From Leisingera aquaemixtae (lineage in GTDB: Bacteria > Pseudomonadota > Alphaproteobacteria > Rhodobacterales > Rhodobacteraceae): 64,000 nt of DNA. The position numbers and the translations under genes are program-made. The first letter of the stretch is position 1; each line of letters begins with the position of its first letter. The stretch is taken from the NCBI RefSeq assembly GCF_019801145.1, contig NZ_JAHVJQ010000004.1:469231-533230 (forward strand), read 5' to 3'. This document shows, one piece after another, positions 17,011 through 25,713 of the stretch. The notes under the pieces were generated by a model. It was not told the DNA's origin. It did no database searches and saw only the letters and a program-made list of their open reading frames with translations.

Positions 17011-18636
17011 ATGAACATTCTCTATATCATGTTCGACCAGCTGCGGTTCGACTATCTGAGCTGCGCGGGCCATCCGCATCTGCACACGCCACACATTGAC
17101 GGGCTGGCCGCCAAGGGGGTGCGCTTCACCCGCGCCTATGTGCAGTCGCCCACTTGCGGCTCGTCGCGGATGTCGAGCTATACCGGGCGCTATCCCTCCA
17201 GCCACGGGGTGCAGTTCAACAGCTACCCCTTGCGGGTAGGCGAGTGGACAATGGGCGACCATCTGCGCAAGGCGGGGATGGGCTGCCACCTGATCGGCAA
17301 GACCCATATGGTGGCAGATGCTGAAGGGATGCGGCGGCTGGGGCTGGCGCCGGACAGCGTGATCGGCGTGCGCCAGTCGGAATGCGGGTTCGATCCGTGG
17401 GTGCGCGACGACGGGCTGTGGGCGGAAGGGCCGGATGGTTTTTACGACAGCAAGCGCAGCCCCTATAATGAATACCTGAAGGAAAAGGGCTATCCGGGTG
17501 AAAACCCGTGGAACGACTTTGCCAATGCCGGGATTGACGGCGATGACATTGCCTCCGGCTGGTTCATGGTCAACGCAGACAAGCCTGCCAATATCGCCGA
17601 GCAAGACAGTGAAACACCCTGGCTGACCACTCAGGCGATGGCGTTCATCGAACAGGCGGAAGGTCCCTGGTGCGCGCATCTGAGCTATATCAAGCCGCAT
17701 TGGCCGTACATCGTGCCTGCGCCCTACCACGATATGTACCGACCGGAGCATGTGCTTCCGGTGGTGCGGTCGGAGGCGGAGCGCGAGGATGCGCATCCGG
17801 TCTTCGATGGCATGATGAACAACCAGATCGGCAAGACTTTCAGCCGTGACGAGGTACGGGAAAAGGTAATCCCCGCCTATATGGGGCTGATCAAGCAGGC
17901 GGATGACCAGATGGGGCGGCTGTTTGCCTGGCTGGAGGAAACCGGCCGGATGCGGGACACGATGATCGTGGTGACCTCGGACCATGGCGATTATCTGGGC
18001 GATCACTGGCTGGGAGAGAAAAACCTGTTCCACGAGCCTTCGATCAAGGTGCCGCTGATCATCTATGACCCGCGTGCGGAGGTTGATGCGACACGCGGCA
18101 CCACCTGCGACGAACTGGTGGAGGCGATTGACCTCCTGCCCACTTTCCTGGAAGTGGCAGGCGGCGAACCGGCGCCGCATATCCTGGAGGGGCGCTCGCT
18201 TATGCCGTTCCTGCGCGGCGAAAGCCCGGATTGGCGCGACTATGCGATTGCCGAGTTCGACTATTCCACCATGCCGCTGTGCGAAAAACTGGGGCTGGCG
18301 CCGAAGGACGCGCGGCTGTTCATGGTCACCGACAAGCGCTGGAAATTCATGCATGCCGAAGGCGGGCTGCGGCCGATGCTGTTCGACATGCAGAACGACC
18401 CGGAGGAGATGGTGGACCTGGCCAAGGGCGATGCGCATCAGGAGGTCATCGATCTGATGTACGACCGGCTGTTGGAATGGGGCCTCAGGATGTCGCAGCG
18501 GATCACCCTGTCGGATGCGCAGATCAAGGCGCGGCGCGGCAAGTCCGGGCGCAAGGGGATCCTGCTGGGGGTTTATGAAGCGGATGAAGTGGCGCAGGAA
18601 CTGACGGAGAAGTACCGCGGTCCCGTGCCCCGGTAA
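17011..18636 (+). CDS. Sulfatase/phosphonate-monoesterase family hydrolase
   Basis: A 541-residue alkaline-phosphatase-superfamily hydrolase (sulfatase PF00884). Metal ligands begin with MFDQLRFDYLSC (DQ in the first strand), SPTCGSSRMSSYTGRYPSSHG near residues 46-66 holds the nucleophile cysteine, and VVTSDHGDYLGDHWL near 330 gives the DHG metal site. The cysteine should become formylglycine, but the motif is CxSxR (CGSSR) where CxPxR or CxAxR is usual. No signal peptide is seen, so it is cytosolic, like phosphonate monoester hydrolases and some choline-sulfatases. GGGAGG precedes the ATG. A GntR regulator follows on the same strand. Confidence 0.82.
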   Translation: MNILYIMFDQLRFDYLSCAGHPHLHTPHIDGLAAKGVRFTRAYVQSPTCGSSRMSSYTGRYPSSHGVQFNSYPLRVGEWTMGDHLRKAGMGCHLIGKTHMVADAEGMRRLGLAPDSVIGVRQSECGFDPWVRDDGLWAEGPDGFYDSKRSPYNEYLKEKGYPGENPWNDFANAGIDGDDIASGWFMVNADKPANIAEQDSETPWLTTQAMAFIEQAEGPWCAHLSYIKPHWPYIVPAPYHDMYRPEHVLPVVRSEAEREDAHPVFDGMMNNQIGKTFSRDEVREKVIPAYMGLIKQADDQMGRLFAWLEETGRMRDTMIVVTSDHGDYLGDHWLGEKNLFHEPSIKVPLIIYDPRAEVDATRGTTCDELVEAIDLLPTFLEVAGGEPAPHILEGRSLMPFLRGESPDWRDYAIAEFDYSTMPLCEKLGLAPKDARLFMVTDKRWKFMHAEGGLRPMLFDMQNDPEEMVDLAKGDAHQEVIDLMYDRLLEWGLRMSQRITLSDAQIKARRGKSGRKGILLGVYEADEVAQELTEKYRGPVPR

Positions 18637-18648
18637 CCGTCCTGCTCA

Positions 18649-18677
18649 TTCACCTTTGCGCAAATACTCCGGGGGAG
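18649..18677 (-). repeat. 3'-end repeat, family C copy 1 (reverse)
   Basis: On the minus strand this reads CCGGAGTATTTGCGCAAAG followed by GTGAA. It matches the pattern GGAGTATTT-N-GGAAAGATGAA seen at 19491, 30364 and 46629. A GC-rich stretch (AGCCCGCAGGGCGGGGGC) adjoins it. It lies between the sulfatase and GntR genes. Confidence 0.55.
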
Positions 18678-18765
18678 CCCGCAGGGCGGGGGCAGCGCCC
18701 CAGCCCGCGTTGCCAAGCAGCGGAGGGGCGCATAAATTGACCGGAAACGCATCAAAGGCGGCGCA

Positions 18766-19416
18766 ATGGCAGGGCAGACGGAACAGGTTCTGAACGCAAT
18801 CCTTGAGGATATCGAGGCCGGAAGGCTGGTGCCCGGCGCGCCGCTTGAGGAAAGCGAGCTGGTGGAGCGTCACGGGGTTTCGCGGACGCCGGTGCGGGAG
18901 GCTTTTATCCAGCTGGAGGCGATCGGGCTGATCAAGCGGCTGCCGCGCAAGGGGGCGGTGCTGTTCAAGCCGACGCTGGAGGAATTCCTGGCAATCCTGG
19001 AAGTGCATGCCCGGCTGGAGGGGCAGGCGGCGGCGCTGGCCGCGCGGCGGCTGTCGCCGGCGCAGGCCAGGGAACTGGAGGCGGCGGTGGCCGCCTGCGA
19101 GAAGCACGCTGCGGAGAAGGGGGACGGCGATCCGGCCGGTTACTACCAGCTGAACCTGCGGTTTCATGCCTGTGTGGCGGAAGGCTCCGGCAATCCGTTC
19201 CTGGTCGAAATGATCAAGACCAACGCGCGCAAGCTGATGGCCTATTACCGGGCGCGCTACAAGTATCCCGGCGTTATAGCGCAGTCAGCCAAGGAACACC
19301 GGGAGATCGCTGCGCTGATCCTTGCTCATGACCGGGAAGCGGCAGAGGCGGCGATGACCGCGCATGTGCAGTTCGACCAAGTCACGGTGATGGATCTGCT
19401 GGCGGCGCTTGGCTGA
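18766..19416 (+). CDS. GntR-family regulator with FCD domain
   Basis: A 216-residue transcription factor. Residues 5-70 are the GntR winged helix (GRLVPGAPLEESELVERHGVSRTPVREAF, with the recognition-helix motif SRTPVREA). Residues 85-210 are an FCD ligand-binding domain with the metal-binding-type Asp/His residues (LNLRFHACVAEGSGNPFL; HREIAALILAHDREAAEAA MTAH). FadR-like regulators of this class usually sense organic acids and control neighbouring catabolic genes. It could act on the sulfatase upstream or the island downstream; no operator is assigned. Confidence 0.88.
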   Translation: MAGQTEQVLNAILEDIEAGRLVPGAPLEESELVERHGVSRTPVREAFIQLEAIGLIKRLPRKGAVLFKPTLEEFLAILEVHARLEGQAAALAARRLSPAQARELEAAVAACEKHAAEKGDGDPAGYYQLNLRFHACVAEGSGNPFLVEMIKTNARKLMAYYRARYKYPGVIAQSAKEHREIAALILAHDREAAEAAMTAHVQFDQVTVMDLLAALG

Positions 19417-19427
19417 AAGGATGCTGA

Positions 19428-19447
19428 ACGGGGCCTGACGGCCCCGT
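19428..19447 (+). terminator. Hairpin after the GntR gene
   Basis: A perfect 8-base stem ACGGGGCC/GGCCCCGT with loop TGAC lies 12 bases past the GntR stop. No U-run follows, so it is a weak intrinsic terminator or an RNA-end stabiliser. Confidence 0.55.
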
Positions 19448-19490
19448 GCCTCCCCTCTCGGCGGCATAGAAGCCTGCCGGGCAGCGTGGC

Positions 19491-19515
19491 GCGAGTAATT
19501 TTGGGAAAGATGAAT
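19491..19515 (+). repeat. 3'-end repeat, family C copy 2
   Basis: GCGAGTAATTTTGGGAAAG with ATGAA matches the family C pattern GGAGTATTT-N-GGAAAGATGAA. It is located between the GntR stop and the convergent amidotransferase stop. Confidence 0.5.
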
Positions 19516-19517
19516 TC

Positions 19518-20225
19518 TCAGGTGATGGCTTGTTCGAAGAAGCGCGCGAGGCTTTCCGCAAAGGCTTGCTGATCGGACTGCTCTGCCAGGCTGTCCAGGG
19601 CGCGGGCATAAACAGCCGGGCCGAGTTCGTCCCGCATTTCATCGCACAGAGCGATAATGAATTCGTGGGTCATCTCCGGGTGGTGCTGGGTGGTGAAGAT
19701 GTGCCGGGCCAAGGTGAAGCCTGTGTTCGTGCCATCCCTTTCGCTCATCGGGGTTGCGCCGTCCGGCAGGGTGCGGACGCATTCGCAATGGGAGCCGTAG
19801 AGTTTGACTTCATCGGGCAGCGGAGCGGCCCATTCCGGGCGGTGGAGCAGCTGGTTGCGGGTCAGCCCATGGACCCAGCCGTCCGGGTTGCGGTTAATGC
19901 TGCCGCCAAGGGCCATTGCAATGGCCTGGTGGCCGAAGCAGGCGCCGAACAGCGGGAACTGCCTGGAGCGGGCGGCGCGGATCAGCTCCAGCAGCTGCGT
20001 GACCCACGGCGCGCCGGAGCGGACGGACGCCGGGCTGCCGGTGATCATCGCGCCGTTGAATTCAAACAGATCCTGCGGGAAGACCCCGTCCTTCACGGAA
20101 AACACCGTGGTGCGCCAGCCCGGCCGGGCCATCTGGATCAGATCGGTGAATTTCTCGCCGTCCTTGGGGTGCATTTGGGCGAATTCGCTTTCGTCAGTGT
20201 TGGTCATCAGAATGGCCAAGTGCAT
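19518..20225 (-). CDS. Class I glutamine amidotransferase-like protein
   Basis: A 235-residue protein of the type 1 GATase family (as in GMP synthase N-terminal domains). The nucleophile elbow is FGACFGHQAIAMALGG (Cys near 98), and the catalytic His/Glu pair is in TTQHHPEMTHE near 180. Such stand-alone members hydrolyse glutamine or gamma-glutamyl amides. It is divergent from the P450 gene over an AT-rich 81-base gap and faces a pathway containing a glutamine-synthetase-like ligase, so hydrolysis of a gamma-glutamyl intermediate is an attractive but unproven role. The start at 20225 fits the family N-terminus; an open frame runs to 20279. Confidence 0.8.
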   Translation of the reverse strand: MHLAILMTNTDESEFAQMHPKDGEKFTDLIQMARPGWRTTVFSVKDGVFPQDLFEFNGAMITGSPASVRSGAPWVTQLLELIRAARSRQFPLFGACFGHQAIAMALGGSINRNPDGWVHGLTRNQLLHRPEWAAPLPDEVKLYGSHCECVRTLPDGATPMSERDGTNTGFTLARHIFTTQHHPEMTHEFIIALCDEMRDELGPAVYARALDSLAEQSDQQAFAESLARFFEQAIT

Positions 20226-20306
20226 AGGAATGCTCGCAAGATTTTCATTTACATATTTATGATCACTATTAATATACATTTGGCAAGCAGATTAGGAAAG
20301 CCCGCA
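20226..20306. promoter_or_regulatory. AT-rich divergent promoter region
   Basis: This 81-base gap between the amidotransferase and P450 starts is strikingly AT-rich (ATTTACATATTTATGATCAC, then ATTAATATACATTT) in a GC-rich genome. It must carry both promoters. The P450 Shine-Dalgarno AGGAAAG is at 20294-20300. No clear dyad was assigned. Confidence 0.5.
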
Positions 20307-21566
20307 ATGACAGTTTGGACCCCCACGGACGACGGCTATGCGGATCTGAGCAGCCACGACACCTTTGCCCATGGCGCGCCGCACAACACCTTTGCGCGTC
20401 TGCGGCGTGAGGACCCGCTGCATTGGACCGAATTCGCGGGCGGCAAGAACTTCTGGTCGGTGACCCGCTATGAGGACATCACGGTGATGAACAAGAACAC
20501 CGAGGTGTTCTCGTCTGCCCGCGGGATCCGGATGGAGGATCAGTCCTACGAGGAGTATCTGGCGCGGCGCACCTTCCAGGAGACCGATCCGCCGGAGCAT
20601 TCCAAAGTGCGGATGAAACTCCTGAAGGCATTTTCCAAGACCACGATGGCGCAGTATGAACAGGATATCCGCGACCTCTGTGCGGATATTCTGGATCAGG
20701 CGCTGGCCAAGGGGGAATTCGACGCCACCAAGGAGATCGCCCGCCAGTTGCCGATGCGGATGCTCGGTCGGGTGGTGGGCCTGCCGGAGGCGGACTTGCC
20801 TTGGCTGGTGGAAAAGGGCGATGCGCTGATCGCCAATACCGATCCGGACTTCACCTCGCATGTGCTGGACAAGATGCAGACAGATGAGTTCCGGATGATG
20901 CCGTTCAACTCTCCTGCCGGGGCGGAACTGTACATCTACGCCAAGGAGCTGATGGAGGAAAAGGCGCGCAAGGGCGACACCTCCGGTGTGCTGAACCTGA
21001 TCCTAGAGCCAGCCAAGGACGGCTCGGTGATCACCGAGACTGAGTTCCGCAATTTCTTCTGCCTGCTGGTGGCGGCGGGCAATGACACCACGCGGTATTC
21101 GATCGCCGCCGGCATCCAAGCGATGTGCCATCAGCCGGAGTTGCTGGTGCAGATGCAGGAGGGCGGTGCGGTCTGGGACACCGCGGCGGATGAGATCATC
21201 CGCTGGGCGACGCCCGCGCTCTACTTCCGCCGGACCGCGACGCGGGATGTGGAAATGCATGGCAAGACCATCCGCGAGGGCGACAAGGTGCTGTACTGGT
21301 TTGTCTCGGCCAACCGGGACGAGTCGCAGTTCGACGATCCATTTCACGTGAATCTGCACCGCAGCCCGAACCGGCATCTGTCATTCGGCCAGTTCGGCCC
21401 GCATGTCTGCCTGGGCATGTGGCTGGCGCGGCTGGAGGTTACGGTGCTGTTTCAAGAGCTGGCCAAGCGGATCCGGCATATCGAGGCTGCCGGGCCGCAC
21501 AAGTTCCTGCGCTCCAACTTCGTTGGCGGCATCAAGGAACTGCCGGTGCGGGTCGAGGCAGTGTAG
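20307..21566 (+). CDS. Cytochrome P450 monooxygenase
   Basis: A 419-residue soluble bacterial P450. The I-helix oxygen-activation motif is LLVAAGNDTTRYS near residue 255, and the ExxR of the K helix is EIIRWATP near 300. The heme loop is FGQFGPHVCLGMWLAR near 365-380 with the thiolate cysteine. The Phe of the usual FxxGxHxCxG pattern is displaced by one position. HYFRRTA-type K'-region (ALYFRRTATRDVE) is present. It should hydroxylate or N-/O-dealkylate a small substrate with electrons from the ferredoxin gene at 22986; no ferredoxin reductase is nearby. AGGAAAG fixes the start at 20307. Confidence 0.93.
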   Translation: MTVWTPTDDGYADLSSHDTFAHGAPHNTFARLRREDPLHWTEFAGGKNFWSVTRYEDITVMNKNTEVFSSARGIRMEDQSYEEYLARRTFQETDPPEHSKVRMKLLKAFSKTTMAQYEQDIRDLCADILDQALAKGEFDATKEIARQLPMRMLGRVVGLPEADLPWLVEKGDALIANTDPDFTSHVLDKMQTDEFRMMPFNSPAGAELYIYAKELMEEKARKGDTSGVLNLILEPAKDGSVITETEFRNFFCLLVAAGNDTTRYSIAAGIQAMCHQPELLVQMQEGGAVWDTAADEIIRWATPALYFRRTATRDVEMHGKTIREGDKVLYWFVSANRDESQFDDPFHVNLHRSPNRHLSFGQFGPHVCLGMWLARLEVTVLFQELAKRIRHIEAAGPHKFLRSNFVGGIKELPVRVEAV

Positions 21567-21676
21567 CGGCGGGGCTTTTCTGCAGGAAAGACTCTGCCAA
21601 TACCGCTAAATATGTTAAGTATTAGGGCACGGGAAAACGATGCCGTAGACTGTCCAACAGGGAAGGACCTTGAGCC

Positions 21677-22966
21677 ATGAAAACCCGGCTGCGCGCGATG
21701 TTCTGCGACCACCTCAGCATTATGCGGGGGAAGTATCTGCCGAACTCCAAGATCGGCGACGGCAGCACGCGTTTCTGCCGGTCGGTCTTTGGCACCCACT
21801 ATGACAAGGACCTGCTGGACGCGCCGGGTGCGATGGTCAAGCAGGGCCTGCCCGATATGGAGCTGAGATGGCTGCATGACAATATCCGGGACAGCTGGCA
21901 TGCTTCGACCCAGGTGGTGCTGGGCGATCTTTATGATGACGAGGGCCAGCCGCTGGCGCTGTGCCCGCGCTGGGCGCTGAAGCGTGCAGTGGCGGATTGG
22001 CAAAAGCACGGGCTGACACCCAAGGTCGGGATCGAGCTGGAAGCCTTTGCGCTGCAAGCGGACGACCGCGGGCGGCTGATGCCCTATGATGCGCCCGGCG
22101 GGGTGGTCTATGGCACCGGGCCCTTTGCCGACCCGTTGCGGTTCAATGACCGGATTTGGGCGATGGCGGACGATATGGGCTTCTCGCTCGACATGATCAC
22201 CGCCGAGTTCGACAGCCCGCAGTTCGAATACACGCTGACCTTTGACGATGCGGTGAAGGCGGTGGATGACATCGTGCTGTTCCGCCTGATGGCGCGGGAA
22301 GTGGCGCTGGAATACGGCATTGTCCTGACGTTCATGCCGAAACCCATTGCCGAGGCCGGCGGCTCGGGCATGCACATCAACTTCTCCTTTTTGGATGAGG
22401 CGGGCGGCAATGCGCTCTCGTCCGGGCCGCGCAGCGGGCCTGCGCATATGAACGATCTGGCGCGCGGCTGCCTGGCTGGCTTGCTGCATCACCATAAGGG
22501 GCTTGCAGGGCTGATCGCACCGACCGCCAACAGCTACATGCGGCTGCAGCCGGGCTCATTGTCGGGGTACTGGCAGAACTGGGGCGGGGATCACCGCAAT
22601 GTGACCACGCGGATCAGCTCTGAGGGCGGCGCCAAGGCAAGGCTGGAGCATCGGATGGCGGATGCTTCGGCCAATCCCTACACCGCGGTGGCGGCTGTGC
22701 TGCAGGCGGCGCGGCTGGGAGTGGAGAACGGCCGCCAGCTGCCGCCGATGGAGACCGGCGACGGGTTCGACCGCACCGATGCGCGCGAGGGCACCGCAGT
22801 GGACCTGAAGGGGGCGGTTGCCGACCTGGAGAAAGACACCGTGCTGACGGAGGCGGTCGGGCCGGAGCTGGTGGCCAGCCACGTCTTCATGAAGCGCAAG
22901 GAAGTGCGCAAGACCCGTGATCTGGAAGGGGATGGGATGCGCGATTTCTACGTGCATTTCATCTGA
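21677..22966 (+). CDS. Glutamine-synthetase-like gamma-glutamyl ligase (P450 cluster)
   Basis: A 429-residue member of the glutamine synthetase superfamily. Metal and ATP residues are recognisable: VGIELEAFAL (first Glu), GSGMHINFSF (HxN), ANSYMRLQPGSLSGYWQNWG (ammonium/glutamate region) and ARLEHRMADASANPYTA near 335. The N-terminal domain is short and lacks the DxxF-type strand of GlnA, so it is probably not housekeeping GS. Relatives (PuuA, IpuC, GmaS) ligate glutamate to amines. It lies between the P450 and its ferredoxin on the same strand, which suggests that a gamma-glutamylated amine is the P450 substrate or product. GGAAGGA precedes the ATG. Confidence 0.85.
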   Translation: MKTRLRAMFCDHLSIMRGKYLPNSKIGDGSTRFCRSVFGTHYDKDLLDAPGAMVKQGLPDMELRWLHDNIRDSWHASTQVVLGDLYDDEGQPLALCPRWALKRAVADWQKHGLTPKVGIELEAFALQADDRGRLMPYDAPGGVVYGTGPFADPLRFNDRIWAMADDMGFSLDMITAEFDSPQFEYTLTFDDAVKAVDDIVLFRLMAREVALEYGIVLTFMPKPIAEAGGSGMHINFSFLDEAGGNALSSGPRSGPAHMNDLARGCLAGLLHHHKGLAGLIAPTANSYMRLQPGSLSGYWQNWGGDHRNVTTRISSEGGAKARLEHRMADASANPYTAVAAVLQAARLGVENGRQLPPMETGDGFDRTDAREGTAVDLKGAVADLEKDTVLTEAVGPELVASHVFMKRKEVRKTRDLEGDGMRDFYVHFI

Positions 22967-22985
22967 TCGCCCGCAGAAGAGGCAT

Positions 22986-23297
22986 ATGCAAGTGACCTGG
23001 AGGCTGCCGGGCGGCAAGGCTGTCACGGCAACGGTGGATTATGGCCAGAGCTTGATGGAGGCTGCGCTGGCAAATGATGTGCCGGGCGTGGCGGGGGAGT
23101 GCGGCGGCAGTCTCGCCTGTGCGACGTGCCACGTTTACGTGGACCCGGCATGGGCCGCAAAATGCGGTGAGGCAGGGGAGTTCGAAGGCGCCATGCTGGA
23201 TCTGGCGGAGCACCGGCGGGAGACAAGCCGCCTGAGCTGCCAGCTAGAGACGCATCCGGATCTGGACGGGCTGGTTCTGGAAGTGCCCGCAAGCTGA
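22986..23297 (+). CDS. 2Fe-2S ferredoxin (P450 redox partner type)
   Basis: A 103-residue adrenodoxin/putidaredoxin-type ferredoxin. Cysteine spacing is CGGSLACATC (C-x5-C-x2-C) with the fourth cysteine in RLSCQLE near residue 84. It begins 19 bases after the ligase stop, with GAAGAGG before the ATG at 22986; the frame is open further upstream but that part overlaps the ligase gene. It is the likely electron donor of the P450 at 20307. Only the reductase is missing from this three-component system. Confidence 0.93.
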   Translation: MQVTWRLPGGKAVTATVDYGQSLMEAALANDVPGVAGECGGSLACATCHVYVDPAWAAKCGEAGEFEGAMLDLAEHRRETSRLSCQLETHPDLDGLVLEVPAS

Positions 23298-23398
23298 GGT
23301 TTCTGGCTGCGCGGAGGCAGTTGAACAGGCGTGGCCGCGAAAGCTGCACCTTATTCCGTATCGCGACACCGCGCCGCGTCAGTGGCGCCGCCGAAAGT

Positions 23399-23428
23399 GC
23401 GGACCCGAAGCATGTGCCTCGGGCCCGC
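23399..23428 (-). terminator. Hairpin between convergent ferredoxin and aminotransferase genes
   Basis: GCGGACCCGAAGCA (23399-23412) pairs with TGCCTCGGGCCCGC (23415-23428). The two differing positions are G-U wobbles on the minus strand, so it is best suited to the aminotransferase transcript. It is followed there by ACTTTC. Confidence 0.6.
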
Positions 23429-23458
23429 CATAGTATCAGGCGGCGCCTGGTGCAGGCG

Positions 23459-24814
23459 TCAGCTCACCGCCGCAAAACCTGCGTCGAGCGCCGTCAGGAT
23501 TGTGGCGGCCTCCGCCTCGCTCAGCACCAGCGGCGGGGAGAGGATGATGTTGGGGCCGGACACCCGCACCATGGCGCCGGCCTCATAAGCCACCTCTTGC
23601 AGCTTGCCGATGGTCTTTTTGTCAACCGCGGCCTTGGTGGCACGGTCGGAAACCAGTTCCAGCGCGCACATCAGGCCGTGGCCGCCGCGGACGTCGCCGA
23701 TCAGCTGGTATTTCTTCTGCATCGCCAGCAGGCCCTGGTGGATCTGGCTGCCGCGGGCGGCAGCGTTTTCCGGCACGTTCAGGCGCTGGGTCTCTGCAAG
23801 GCAGGCTAGGGCGGCGGCAGCGCCGACCGGGTGGCCCGAATAGGTGTAGCCGTGGCCGATGGCGGCCTTGCCGGTGGTATCCTTTTCGAAGGTTTCGGTC
23901 ATGTGGTCCGCGATCATCACTGCGCCAAAGGGGAAGTATCCATTGGTGATGGCCTTGGCTGTCGCCATCATGTCGGGCTGCACGCCCCAGTGGCGAGAGC
24001 CGCTCCACGATCCGGTGCGGCCGAAAGCGGTGATCACCTCATCGGCGATCAGGAGAATGCCGTGTTTCGAGCAGATCTCGCGCACGCCGGGCATGAAGCT
24101 TTTGTGCGGCGGGATCACCCCGCCTGCACCCAGAACCGGCTCCATGATGAAGGCGGCGATGGTGCCCGCGCCCTGGAAGGCGATTTCATCCTCCAGCGCC
24201 TGCAGGCAGAGCTGGGCAAGGCGTTCCGGATCGGTCTCGTTGAACGGGTTGCGGTAGGTGTAGGGCGCCGGGATGTGGTGGCAGCCGGGCAGGAGCGGTT
24301 CGTACTGGGTGCGGAAGTTCGCATTGCCGTTCACCGAAGCACCGCCCATGTGGGTTCCGTGGTAGCCCTTCTTGAGGCTCAGGAACTTGGTGCGGCCTTC
24401 CTCGCCGCGGATCTTGTGGTACTGGCGTGCGAGCCGCAGGGCGCTTTCCACCGAATCCGAGCCGCCAGAGGTGAAGAAGGCGCGGGTGAGCCCGTCGGGT
24501 GCAAAGAACTTGCGAAGCTCCTCGGCCAGCTGGATCACCTGGTCGTTGGTGGTGCCGCGGAAGGTGGAGTAGTACGGCAGCACATCAAGCTGCGCGGCGA
24601 TGGCATCCTTTACCGGCTGGCAGGAAAAGCCGAGGTTCACGTTCCACAGGCCGCCAACAGCATCGACAACTTCATGCCCGTCAATGTCTGTGATTTTCAC
24701 CCCCTGGGCCGAGGTTATGATCGCGGGCGGGTTGGCCAGGCTGTCGCCGGGATGCGCCATCGGGTGCCAGAGGGATTTGGCATTGTGTTCTTTCAGAAAG
24801 TTGGAGTCTTTCAT
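23459..24814 (-). CDS. Class III pyridoxal-phosphate aminotransferase
   Basis: A 451-residue omega-aminotransferase. GGSDSVESALRLARQYH and GYHGTHMGG bind the cofactor phosphate and ring, LLIADEVITAFGRTG carries the Asp, and the Schiff-base lysine is in MMATAKAITNGYFPFGAV near residue 285. The family transfers terminal amino groups from polyamines, beta-alanine, taurine or similar to pyruvate or 2-oxoglutarate (SpuC-like). AGGAG precedes the ATG. It is next to and co-directed with the IclR regulator and convergent with the P450 set, which suggests removal of an amino group from the imported compound. Confidence 0.88.
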   Translation of the reverse strand: MKDSNFLKEHNAKSLWHPMAHPGDSLANPPAIITSAQGVKITDIDGHEVVDAVGGLWNVNLGFSCQPVKDAIAAQLDVLPYYSTFRGTTNDQVIQLAEELRKFFAPDGLTRAFFTSGGSDSVESALRLARQYHKIRGEEGRTKFLSLKKGYHGTHMGGASVNGNANFRTQYEPLLPGCHHIPAPYTYRNPFNETDPERLAQLCLQALEDEIAFQGAGTIAAFIMEPVLGAGGVIPPHKSFMPGVREICSKHGILLIADEVITAFGRTGSWSGSRHWGVQPDMMATAKAITNGYFPFGAVMIADHMTETFEKDTTGKAAIGHGYTYSGHPVGAAAALACLAETQRLNVPENAAARGSQIHQGLLAMQKKYQLIGDVRGGHGLMCALELVSDRATKAAVDKKTIGKLQEVAYEAGAMVRVSGPNIILSPPLVLSEAEAATILTALDAGFAAVS

Positions 24815-24858
24815 GGGGGCAGCTCCTGGATGCGGCCCGGTCCGGGCCGGTGAAGGGT

Positions 24859-25650
24859 TCAGGCGGTGGTGTCCTGCGGATAGTCCGCGGGGGCCGAGCC
24901 GCCGATGCGATGGGTAAGAGTGGCACCCGCGCGGCGCAGGGCCTCCGGGATCAGCTGTTTCTGTTTTGCGCTCATGCGGGAAACCGGCGCGGCAACGGCC
25001 AGAGCGCCGATCACCTTGCGGTCCGGGCCAAAGACGGGAACCGCGTGGGAATGCACATCCGCCTCGAAGCCGCCGATGGACTGGGCAATGCCGGTGCTGC
25101 GGATCTCACCCAGCTGGGCGCGGATTTCCTGCGGGTCGGTGATTGTTTCGGGGGTGCGGGCCTCAAGCGGCTGCGACAGCACCTCCTCGGCGAAGGCCGG
25201 GTCGGCATAAGCCAGCACCGCCATGCCGGAACTGGTGCCGTGGAATGTCAGCACCTCGGCGTCCTCCATCATCACCTTGGTGGCATTGCGGGGGGAGTAG
25301 GCATGCGACAGCGAGTTCAGCTGGCTGCCCTGCAGCAGCGACAGGTGGGTGGTCTCGCCGGTTTCGTCGCTGAGGTCGCGCAGCACACGGCGGGAGACCG
25401 AGAGAATCGGCACCGCCGCCTCGCGCAGGGCTGCGAGGCGCAGAACCTGCGGGCCGAGCCGGTAGGAGCGGTCAGCGCCGGCCTGTTCGACAAAGCCTGA
25501 TTCCTGCAGCTCGCTCATAAGCCGGTAGACCGTTGCCTTGTTCATGCCGGACAGTCGCGTGAGATCGCTGAGCCCGATTTCGGTCCGGCCGTGATTGAAA
25601 TATGTCAGTAACGACAAGGCTTTGGATACCGTTCCCATGCGCTTGCCCAT
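24859..25650 (-). CDS. IclR-family transcriptional regulator
   Basis: A 263-residue regulator: an N-terminal winged helix (KALSLLTYFNHGRTEIGLSDL; MNKATVYRLMSELQESGFV) and a C-terminal IclR effector domain (GETTHLSLLQG; TFHGTSSGMAVLAYADP; GGFEADVHSHAVPVFG). It is divergent from the TctCBA transporter genes, and a TGGTTC/GAACCA dyad lies between them, the usual layout of a local regulator. Two starts are possible, 25650 and 25638; AGGGAG is very close to the first and 13 bases from the second. It probably senses the imported acid and controls the island. Confidence 0.88.
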   Translation of the reverse strand: MGKRMGTVSKALSLLTYFNHGRTEIGLSDLTRLSGMNKATVYRLMSELQESGFVEQAGADRSYRLGPQVLRLAALREAAVPILSVSRRVLRDLSDETGETTHLSLLQGSQLNSLSHAYSPRNATKVMMEDAEVLTFHGTSSGMAVLAYADPAFAEEVLSQPLEARTPETITDPQEIRAQLGEIRSTGIAQSIGGFEADVHSHAVPVFGPDRKVIGALAVAAPVSRMSAKQKQLIPEALRRAGATLTHRIGGSAPADYPQDTTA

Positions 25651-25713
25651 GCTCCCTGTTTGGTCTTGCCGGGTGGCGTCTCCGGAAAAAGACGCACCCG
25701 CGATGCAATTTTG

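Noticed and set aside
19518..20225. PuuD (gamma-glutamyl-GABA hydrolase) assignment for the amidotransferase
   Set aside because: The nucleophile region is ACFGHQ, like GMP-synthase-type GATases, not the CRG-type motif I expect in PuuD. The functional analogy is kept only as a hypothesis.
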